Assembly: GCA_016297855.1 (NCBI GenBank)
Contig: JAEDFW010000097.1
Location: forward strand, 1 to 6,421
Direction of reading: 5' to 3'
Origin: Oscillospiraceae bacterium
Lineage (GTDB): Bacteria > Bacillota > Clostridia > Oscillospirales > Oscillospiraceae
Length of the DNA: 6,421 nt
Both the position numbers and the translations under genes were made by a program. Shown here one piece after another: positions 1 to 5,656 of the stretch (positions are counted from its first letter, which is position 1; every line of letters starts with the position of its first letter). The notes under the pieces were generated by a model. That model was not told the origin of the DNA. It ran no database searches and saw only the letters and a program-made list of their open reading frames with translations.

Positions 1-639
1 ACGCTTTATGAAACTTATCCAGAAATCAGGCTGGGTTGTCTGCAATTTCAAGCAACTGTGGAGCCTTCTAACGGATCCTTTTGGAAGTATATGGCTCAAG
101 ATGTTTTACCCTCGGTTCGCAAAAACATTGCAGGTAAAGAATGGACTGAAATTTCTGGCATTCGGGGAAGCCGTGCTGCATATAAAGCATTTGGACGTAA
201 TCCGGGACGATATAGGGTATCGTCCGAGGCCTTGCTTCGAAGAGTTCGACGGGGTGATGAGCTTTATCACATAAACTCTGTTGTAGATGTTAATAATCTG
301 ATTTCTGTAGAAAGCGGCCTTTCTGTCGGTTCTTATGATCTTGATCATATCACAGGTACAATCACGTTGCGAAAAGCAGCAAGTGGTGAAAACTATCACG
401 GTATTGGCAAAGAATTATTGGATATGGAAAATATGCTTGTTCTTTCGGATGATGAAGGGATTTTTGGTTCTTCCATGTCAGATTCTACTCGTACTATGGT
501 CACAGAGAAGACAAAAGAAGTCCTTGTGGTTATCTATTGTTTTGAAAACAGCATCGATTTACGCGAACTGCTGGAAACGGCAAAAAATGCTTTTGAAAGA
601 TATGCAAGCGTTCAAGAAACAGAGATTTGGAGTGTATAA
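1..639 (+). CDS. Stand-alone B3/B4 (PheT-type) tRNA-binding domain protein, 5'-truncated by window
   Basis: The reading frame is open from base 1 (Thr-Leu-Tyr-Glu...) to the TAA at 637-639, giving 212 visible residues. Solo B3/B4 proteins are, from memory, about 220-230 residues, so only a short N-terminal piece is probably missing. An internal ATG at 58 is unlikely to be the start, because the residues before it (YPEIRLGCLQFQATV) fit the family's N-terminal strand. Family-like features seen are a YKAFGRNPGRYRVSSEALLRR stretch (about residues 61-81), then ELYHINSVVDVNNL, then SVGSYDLDHITG, and later a GIFGSSMSDSTRT segment. The B3/B4 fold is the editing module of the PheRS beta chain. Free-standing copies are thought to act on aminoacyl-tRNA or bind RNA, but a precise role is not established and I do not assign one. 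The gene is clearly lower in GC than the gcv operon and is separated from it by the operon's own promoter, so it is probably a separate transcription unit. Confidence 0.8.
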   Translation, partial: TLYETYPEIRLGCLQFQATVEPSNGSFWKYMAQDVLPSVRKNIAGKEWTEISGIRGSRAAYKAFGRNPGRYRVSSEALLRRVRRGDELYHINSVVDVNNLISVESGLSVGSYDLDHITGTITLRKAASGENYHGIGKELLDMENMLVLSDDEGIFGSSMSDSTRTMVTEKTKEVLVVIYCFENSIDLRELLETAKNAFERYASVQETEIWSV

Positions 640-836
640 TTGCAAGCCAAGAGTAATCCCGTCCAAAACTCTCACGGATTCCCCAAACAGGCAGATCCCT
701 ACAATTGAAACGGCAATCATCAATCTATTTGCAGTCGGTAAAACCCCGGAACCAATATAAAGTACTTCCTGTTTCCTTCATGATCACTTGCGGTAACAGG
801 CCATGATAAAAGATCCACAGAGCTGGAATCTATTTC
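640..836. other. Non-coding spacer with no clear element
   Basis: AT-rich DNA between the B3/B4 gene and the gcv promoter. No ORF with a ribosome binding site and no tRNA-like fold were seen. A 6-bp inverted repeat (CCTGTT at 768-773, AACAGG at 795-800) has a 21-nt loop and no T tract, so it is not a convincing terminator. No terminator for the upstream gene was identified. Confidence 0.5.
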
Positions 837-866
837 TTGACAGGAACGCGCCGCCCATGTTACTAT
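837..866 (+). promoter_or_regulatory. Predicted sigma-70-type promoter of the gcv operon
   Basis: A perfect -35 box TTGACA at 837-842 is followed after 18 nt by TACTAT at 861-866 (4 of 6 matches to TATAAT). The -10 is preceded by TGT at 858-860, an extended -10 motif. Transcription would start near 873, about 40 nt before the riboswitch leader-linker stem, which is a fitting position. Prediction from sequence only. Confidence 0.6.
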
Positions 867-913
867 TTTACTATCGAAAAACGCAATTCGATCAAATCAA
901 ATACTGATGCATA

Positions 914-1000
914 CGTCGGATGATTGGTCCGGGAGAGACCAGATTTTTGGAAATGGCGCCGAAGGGGAATGCGAAAACTCTCAGGCAAAAGGGCCGGACC
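914..1000 (+). promoter_or_regulatory. Glycine riboswitch, aptamer I with leader strand of kink-turn
   Basis: First aptamer of a tandem glycine riboswitch. P1 is a perfect 6-bp helix, GGTCCG (926-931) with CGGACC (995-1000). The conserved core is visible as GGGAGAGACC (931-940), GCGCCGAAGGGG (956-967) and AAACTCTCAGGCAAAAGG (975-992), which match the glycine aptamer consensus closely. The P3b side is very short here. Upstream, CGTC (914-917) can pair with GACG (1003-1006) in the inter-aptamer linker, with GGATGA next to it. This resembles the leader-linker kink-turn known for tandem glycine riboswitches, although the exact kink-turn pairing is my inference. It lies directly upstream of the genes for glycine catabolism. 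Confidence 0.93.
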
Positions 1001-1009
1001 ATGACGAAT

Positions 1010-1104
1010 CTCCGTAGAGTGTGGCAGACGCCGCACGCCGAAGGTGCAACCTGCGCGCACGGATACTCATGCGGGCGGGGAATCTCTCAGGTCCATAAAC
1101 GGAG
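1010..1104 (+). promoter_or_regulatory. Glycine riboswitch, aptamer II
   Basis: Second aptamer, joined to the first by a 9-nt linker (1001-1009). P1 is CTCCGT (1010-1015) with ACGGAG (1099-1104). Core elements are AGAGT (1016-1020), CACGCCGAAGGTGCAACC (1034-1051) and AATCTCTCAGG (1081-1091). The P3b arm is longer than in aptamer I; CGCA (1056-1059) can pair with TGCG (1070-1073). The 3' strand of P1 ends at the first base of the terminator stem, so ligand-stabilised P1 and the terminator base meet there. In known cases (for example Bacillus gcvT) the tandem glycine riboswitch turns gcv expression on with glycine. The same direction is likely here but is not proven by the sequence. Confidence 0.93.
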
Positions 1105-1141
1105 GCACAAAGCTTCATTAGGGAAGCTTTGTGCCTTTTTT
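1104..1141 (+). terminator. Intrinsic terminator (riboswitch expression platform)
   Basis: A perfect 13-bp stem, GGCACAAAGCTTC (1104-1116) with GAAGCTTTGTGCC (1123-1135), closes a 6-nt loop (ATTAGG). It is followed at once by six T (1136-1141) and more pyrimidines. It sits between aptamer II and the gcvT start, where a transcription-attenuating platform is expected. The stem base can be extended by A1103-T1136 and G-U pairs, which would invade the 3' strand of aptamer II P1 (1099-1104). That is the likely switching point. Confidence 0.9.
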
Positions 1142-1208
1142 CTTTCTCAAATCGCATTGGACGCAGAGACGTCCGCACACCAACACAATCTTTAGGAGGA
1201 AGATCGAC

Positions 1209-3863
1209 ATGAGTGAATTGAAGCGCACCCAACTCTATGCTGCCCATGTGGCAGCCGGTGCCACCCTGGTGGACTTCGGCGGATGGGAAATGCCCATTCA
1301 GTACCCCACCGGCATCGTGGCTGAGCATCTGTACTGTCGCAGTGCCTGCGGCATTTTCGACGTGTCTCACATGGGCCGTCTGGACATTGAAGGTCCCGAT
1401 CGGGTGGCTTTCCTGCAGCACGTCATTTCCAGCAATGTGCTGGCTCTGGATGTGAATCAGTCTCAGTATGCCATTATGCCTGATGAGAACGGCTATGCCA
1501 TAGACGACGTATACCTGTACCGCTTTGAGGAAGAGAAGTTCCTGCTGGTCATCAACGCCGGCAACATTGACAAGGATCTGGCGCATCTCTACCGGCAGGC
1601 CGAAGCGTTTGATGTGAAAATCACCAACGTTTCGGCGCAGTACGCTGCCATTGCCGTTCAGGGGCCCAAGTCCAAGGACATTCTCAAGTCGATGCACGGC
1701 GGCAAAGAGCTGACCGCGGAAAACGTGAAGAACGCCCTGAATACCACCGTGATGGACGGCAAGCCCGTCCGCATTGCCAAGACCGGCTACACCGGTGAGC
1801 CCATCGGCTTTGAGCTGTATTGCGACAGCGCCGACGCCGAGTATTTCTGGAGCCGTCTGATCGAGCTGGGCGCCCGTCCGACCGGTCTGGGGGCCCGCGA
1901 TACGCTGCGCATGGAAGCAGCGCTGCCTCTGTACGGCCATGAGATGGGCGAGTGCAAACTGGGCGGTGAGATTCCCGTCTATTCCGTTCCTCTGGCCAAA
2001 TTTGCCGTTTCCTTTGCTGAAGAGAAGGGCGATTTTGTCGGCAAAGCCGCGCTGAAAAAGCAGTTCGAGGCGCTGAAAAAGATCCTCAACCGTGACTATT
2101 CCTCCAACGAAGATCTGCCCTACCGCATCCAGCCCGTCTGCCTGCTGGGCAAGGGCGTTCTGCGGGCCGGCTGCCCGGTTTATGACGCCCGCACCGGTGA
2201 GGAGCTGGGCTATGTGACCAGCGGCACCATGATCCCCTACTACGAGACCGAGGGCACCGGCATTGAGACCGTCATCACCGATAAGGTCGCAAGGCGCTCC
2301 ATTGGCATGGCCTACATGAAGTCCCATGTGGTCACTGAGTTTGAGATTGAGGTGGATATCCGCGGCAAGCGTCTGCCCGCCGTTGTCACCGCCTGCCATA
2401 TGCGCGGAGATGCGCCTCCCTATGCCCGTCCCATCATTTATAAGAAGACTGCCGTGGCCGGTCCCAGTCAGGTCACTGACTACGCGTCCAAGGCTGTGGA
2501 GCTGTTCGCAAAGGCGCAGAACAACCATCTGTGGCGTCAGCAGCAGTGCATCAACCTGATCCCGTCCGAGATGACCCCCTCTCGCGCCACCCGGATGCTC
2601 TCGGCGTCCGATCCCGCCGGCCGTTACGCCGAGCACAAAAAGCAGAAGGCCTTTGATGACGCGGACATCCCCTACTATCAGGGCACCGGCTTCATCGTGG
2701 CAGTGGAAGAATTGCTGGCCGCCGAAATGCGTAAGTTCCTCGGTGCAGCCCAGGTGGAGACCCGCTGCACCTCCGGCCAGATGTCCAACACCGCTGTATT
2801 CTCCGCGCTGATGGACTTCAAAAACCGCGTTGACCGCAAGCGCCAGCCGCAGCGTCTGGGCTGGATCATGAACAACCACATTGTCCGCGGCGGTCACCTC
2901 TCCGCGCAGCCGATGGGCGCGCTGCACGACTTTGTGGCGGTGGATCCCGTCACCGAGAAGCAGATGGTCGTCAACTTCCCCGTCCTGCCCGACAACCCCT
3001 ACAAGATCGACGTCGAAGCCACCAAGATTCTGCTGGAAAAGTATAAACCCGAGTTCATCGTCTTCGGCAAGTCCATGGTTCTGCACAAGGAGCCTGTGGC
3101 CGAGATCCGCAAGTTCGTTGACGAACAGGGCATCAAAACCACCATCATGTACGATATGGCGCACGTTCTGGGTCTGGTGGGCGACTACTTCCAGAAGCCG
3201 TTTGAAGAGGGCGCAGAAATCGTCACCGGCTCCACGCACAAGACCTTCTTCGGTCCGCAGCGCGGCGTCATTGGCGTCAGCTACAAGCCTGAGGATCTGA
3301 AGTGGGGCCTGTGGGAGACCATGCAGACCCGCACCTTCCCCGGCAGCGTCTCCAACCATCATCTGGGCACCCTGCTGGGCGAGCTGATGAGCGCCTATGA
3401 GATGAACGCCTTCAAGGACGAATACCAGAAAGCCGTGGTGGAGAACGCCAAGTACTTCGCCAAGTGCCTGGCAGACGAAGGCATGGATGTGGCCGGCGAT
3501 CCCGCCATCAGTTACACAGAAACCCATCAGGTCATCGTCAAGGTCGGCTACAGCAGAGGCCCCGAGGTGGCGCAGCGGCTGGAAAACAACAACATCATCG
3601 TCAACTATCAGGCAACGCCTGAAGAAGAAGGCTTTACCGCCTCCGGCGCTCTGCGCATGGGTGTCAGCGAGATGACCCGCTTCGGCTTCGGCAAGCAGGA
3701 ATTCGCCCGTCTGGCCCATCTGATCGCAGAGTGCGTCAAGGGCGTTGACGTGAAGGATGAAGTCGTGAAGTTCCGCTCTGCATACACCGAGATGAAATAC
3801 TGCTTCTCCGATCAGGAGCTGGGCGGCGTCATGGAGAGCTTCTGTAAAGCCACCGGCCTGTAA
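1209..3863 (+). CDS. gcvT-glyA: Fused aminomethyltransferase (GcvT) - serine hydroxymethyltransferase (SHMT)
   Basis: An 884-residue bifunctional protein, uninterrupted in one frame. The ATG at 1209 is chosen because AGGAGG (1194-1199) lies 9 nt upstream; the frame is open further up, but that lies in the terminator. Residues about 1-410 are GcvT, which moves the aminomethyl carbon from lipoyl-GcvH to tetrahydrofolate. Markers are GGWEMPIQY (24-32), FDVSHMG (50-56), the folate-site pair DD (99-100) in AIDDVYLY, VQGPKS (150-155), GYTGE (193-197), GLGARDTLRMEAALPLYGHE (226-245) and GYVTSGT (334-340). Residues about 422-884 are SHMT, a PLP enzyme for serine + THF to glycine + methylene-THF. Markers are LIPSE (450-454), RYAE with Tyr473 and Glu475, YYQG (489-492), GGH (561-563), YDMAHV (648-653), the PLP lysine Lys678 in GSTHKTF, FPGSVSNHH (710-718) and Arg816 in the substrate-carboxylate region. 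The SHMT half looks archaeal in type. Usual single proteins are about 365 (GcvT) and 415-430 (SHMT) residues, so both halves are slightly enlarged. It is first in the riboswitch-controlled operon. Confidence 0.92.
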   Translation: MSELKRTQLYAAHVAAGATLVDFGGWEMPIQYPTGIVAEHLYCRSACGIFDVSHMGRLDIEGPDRVAFLQHVISSNVLALDVNQSQYAIMPDENGYAIDDVYLYRFEEEKFLLVINAGNIDKDLAHLYRQAEAFDVKITNVSAQYAAIAVQGPKSKDILKSMHGGKELTAENVKNALNTTVMDGKPVRIAKTGYTGEPIGFELYCDSADAEYFWSRLIELGARPTGLGARDTLRMEAALPLYGHEMGECKLGGEIPVYSVPLAKFAVSFAEEKGDFVGKAALKKQFEALKKILNRDYSSNEDLPYRIQPVCLLGKGVLRAGCPVYDARTGEELGYVTSGTMIPYYETEGTGIETVITDKVARRSIGMAYMKSHVVTEFEIEVDIRGKRLPAVVTACHMRGDAPPYARPIIYKKTAVAGPSQVTDYASKAVELFAKAQNNHLWRQQQCINLIPSEMTPSRATRMLSASDPAGRYAEHKKQKAFDDADIPYYQGTGFIVAVEELLAAEMRKFLGAAQVETRCTSGQMSNTAVFSALMDFKNRVDRKRQPQRLGWIMNNHIVRGGHLSAQPMGALHDFVAVDPVTEKQMVVNFPVLPDNPYKIDVEATKILLEKYKPEFIVFGKSMVLHKEPVAEIRKFVDEQGIKTTIMYDMAHVLGLVGDYFQKPFEEGAEIVTGSTHKTFFGPQRGVIGVSYKPEDLKWGLWETMQTRTFPGSVSNHHLGTLLGELMSAYEMNAFKDEYQKAVVENAKYFAKCLADEGMDVAGDPAISYTETHQVIVKVGYSRGPEVAQRLENNNIIVNYQATPEEEGFTASGALRMGVSEMTRFGFGKQEFARLAHLIAECVKGVDVKDEVVKFRSAYTEMKYCFSDQELGGVMESFCKATGL

Positions 3864-3894
3864 GCAGCGCATCTTTTCGCAGTGGATCCACATA

Positions 3895-3919
3895 CCCGGG
3901 GCGGCAGCACTGCCCCGGG
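3895..3919 (+). other. GC-rich intergenic hairpin
   Basis: An 8-bp, all-GC inverted repeat, CCCGGGGC (3895-3902) with GCCCCGGG (3912-3919), has a 9-nt loop in the gap between the fusion gene and gcvH. No T tract follows (AGGAAACATAAAC...), so it is not a standard intrinsic terminator. It could stabilise the 3' end of the upstream message or set unequal expression of gcvT-glyA and gcvH-gcvPA-gcvPB. The function is inferred only. Confidence 0.6.
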
Positions 3920-3960
3920 AGGAAACATAAACATCACATTTTATTATGGAGGTAATTATT

Positions 3961-4338
3961 ATGAACTTTCCTTCCGAACTGAAGTATACCAAGGATCATG
4001 AGTGGCTCAAGATGGAGGGCGATGTGGCCGTCGTCGGCATCACCGATTTTGCACAGAACGCGCTGGGCGACGTTGTGTTCATCAACCTGCCCCAGGAAGG
4101 CGACGCTGTCACTGCCGGTGAAAGCTTCGGCGACGTTGAGTCCGTCAAGGCTGTTTCCGACGTGATGAGCCCCGTCTCCGGCACCATCAGCGCCGTCAAC
4201 AACGATCTTGAGGACGCGCCCGAGAACCTGAACAGCGATCCCTACGGTTCCTGGATCATCAAAATCGAAGGCATCAGTGACACCGAGGATCTGATGGACG
4301 CCGCCGCCTACGAGGCTTTCTGCGCCGAGGAGGGCTGA
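3961..4338 (+). CDS. gcvH: Glycine cleavage system H protein (lipoyl carrier)
   Basis: A 125-residue protein of the usual GcvH length. It carries the aminomethyl group from the P protein to the T protein on a swinging lipoyl arm, in the cytoplasm. The lipoylated lysine is Lys63 within ESVKAVSD (60-67), the classic motif, and is preceded by GESFGDV. Other family marks are an N-terminal KYTKDHEWLK (8-17), a hybrid-motif GITDFAQNALGDVVFINLP (26-44), and a C-terminal NSDPYGSWIIKI. The start at 3961 is chosen over an in-frame ATG at 3946, because GGAGGT (3948-3953) is a perfect ribosome binding site 7 nt before 3961 and overlaps the earlier ATG. It follows the fusion gene by 97 nt containing a hairpin, and its stop is 1 nt from the gcvPA start. 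It needs lipoylation by enzymes not seen here. Confidence 0.97.
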   Translation: MNFPSELKYTKDHEWLKMEGDVAVVGITDFAQNALGDVVFINLPQEGDAVTAGESFGDVESVKAVSDVMSPVSGTISAVNNDLEDAPENLNSDPYGSWIIKIEGISDTEDLMDAAAYEAFCAEEG

Positions 4339-4339
4339 G

Positions 4340-5656
4340 ATGGGAAGCTATGTGCCCTCTACCCCGGCCGAGCGGCAGGAAATGCTGAACGCCATCGGGC
4401 TCAGCGACTATCAGCAGCTGTACCGCGATGTGCCTGAAAGCATGTACCTGGATCATCCTCTGGATATCCCCGCCGGGATGAGCGAGCTCGAGGTTGGAAA
4501 GGCCGTGTCCGCCATGGCTGCGAAGAACCGGGTATTTCCCGTGGTTCTGCGCGGTGCCGGCGCATATGACCACTACATTCCCAGCATTGTCAAGTATATT
4601 CCCGCCAAGGAAGAATTTCTCACCGCCTATACGCCGTATCAGGCCGAGATGAGTCAGGGTATTCTGCAGTCCATTTTTGAATACCAGACCATGATCTGCG
4701 AGCTGACCGGCATGGACGTGAGTAACGCCTCCGTCTACGATGGCGCCACTGCCGCAGCCGAGGCCGCCGCCATGTGCCGCGACCGGAAGCGTCGTGTGAC
4801 GCTGATCTCTGCCGCTGCGCATCCCGATACCATCAACACCGTGCGCACCTATTGTTTCGGCACCAATGACGAACTGCGCGTGGTGCCCGCAAAAGACGGC
4901 AAAACCGATCTGGAAGCCCTGAAGCAGATGCTGACGAACGATGTGGCCTCCGTGTACATCCAGCAGCCCAACTTCAACGGCCTCTTTGAGGACGCGGAAG
5001 CGATCGGCGAGGCTGTCCATGCCGCCGGTGCCATGTTCGTCATGGGCTGCAACCCCATTGCCCTGGCCATTATGAAGACTCCCGCAGAATGCGGTGCGGA
5101 TGTGGCCGTAGGCGAGGCACAGCCTCTGGGCCTGCCCATCAGCTACGGCGGCCCATACCTTGGCTATATGGCTACCACCACCAAGCATATGCGTAAGCTG
5201 CCTGGCCGTATTGTCGGCGAGACCGTGGATGATAAGGGCGAGCGCGCCTATGTTCTGGCGCTTCAAGCGCGTGAACAGCACATCCGCCGTGAAAAGGCCA
5301 GCAGCAACATCTGCTCGAACGAAGCGCTCTGCGCGCTGACTGCCAGTGTGTACATGGCTGCCATGGGCCCCGACGGCATGGCCGAGGCCGCCACGCAGTC
5401 CATGTCTAAGGCACACTATCTCGCCAGAGGCCTGTGCAGCGTGCCCGGTATTTCCATGAAATATGCCGGCGAGTATTTCCATGAATTCGTAGTGGAAATG
5501 CCCAGAGCCGACGAGGCGCTGAAAGCGCTGGAGGACGCCGGTATCCTGGGTGGTCTGCCCGTGGAAGGCGGCGTTCTCTGGTGCGCCACCGAGAAGGTGT
5601 CCAAGGCCGACCTTGACCGGGCCATCGCCATCGTGAAGGAGGTATGCACGAAATGA
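4340..5656 (+). CDS. gcvPA: Glycine dehydrogenase (decarboxylating) subunit 1, P protein alpha half
   Basis: A 438-residue protein matching the N-terminal half of P protein in organisms that split it in two; the family is about 440-450 residues, so this is full length. With GcvPB it forms the PLP-dependent enzyme that decarboxylates glycine and passes the aminomethyl group to GcvH lipoate. Recognised segments are GAGAYDHYIPSIV (72-84), TAYTPYQAEMSQGILQSIFE (95-114), MICELTGMDVSNASVYDGAT (118-137), SYGGPYLGYMA (268-278) and REQHIRREKASSNIC (311-325). The PLP lysine is in the partner subunit, as expected. A GAGGAGGG site (4327-4334) inside the end of gcvH serves the ATG at 4340, and the stop overlaps the gcvPB start (ATGA), so translation is probably coupled along gcvH-gcvPA-gcvPB. 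No missing motif or frameshift was seen. Confidence 0.97.
   Translation: MGSYVPSTPAERQEMLNAIGLSDYQQLYRDVPESMYLDHPLDIPAGMSELEVGKAVSAMAAKNRVFPVVLRGAGAYDHYIPSIVKYIPAKEEFLTAYTPYQAEMSQGILQSIFEYQTMICELTGMDVSNASVYDGATAAAEAAAMCRDRKRRVTLISAAAHPDTINTVRTYCFGTNDELRVVPAKDGKTDLEALKQMLTNDVASVYIQQPNFNGLFEDAEAIGEAVHAAGAMFVMGCNPIALAIMKTPAECGADVAVGEAQPLGLPISYGGPYLGYMATTTKHMRKLPGRIVGETVDDKGERAYVLALQAREQHIRREKASSNICSNEALCALTASVYMAAMGPDGMAEAATQSMSKAHYLARGLCSVPGISMKYAGEYFHEFVVEMPRADEALKALEDAGILGGLPVEGGVLWCATEKVSKADLDRAIAIVKEVCTK

Noticed and set aside
335..760. A 141-codon + strand frame overlapping the end of the B3/B4 gene
   Set aside because: It overlaps the well-supported B3/B4 frame over most of its length and has no ribosome binding site or recognisable protein features.
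768..800. Inverted repeat CCTGTT/AACAGG as a terminator of the upstream gene
   Set aside because: Only 6 bp with a 21-nt loop and no T tract; it is as likely to be chance.
640..836. CRISPR array, tRNA, insertion-sequence end or phage-related element in the non-coding spacer
   Set aside because: No direct-repeat array, cloverleaf-like sequence, or terminal inverted repeat with target duplication was seen.
1131..1208. Upstream extension of the gcvT-glyA reading frame to a GTG at 1131
   Set aside because: The added 26 codons come from the terminator stem and T tract, have no ribosome binding site, and lie before the clear AGGAGG that serves the ATG at 1209.
3946..3960. ATG at 3946 as start of gcvH
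   Set aside because: This ATG overlaps the ribosome binding site GGAGGT (3948-3953) that is well placed for the ATG at 3961, and GcvH proteins usually begin like the product from 3961.
981..3992. A 1003-codon open frame on the minus strand opposite the gcvT-glyA gene
   Set aside because: It lies antisense to a clearly recognised gene, crosses the riboswitch and the gcvH start, and its translation is a Gly/His/Leu/Val-rich sequence with no family resemblance. Long antisense frames are expected where the sense codons are strongly biased in a GC-rich gene.
4274..5482. A 402-codon open frame on the minus strand opposite gcvPA
   Set aside because: Same cause as above: antisense to a well-conserved gene, with no ribosome binding site or recognisable domain.
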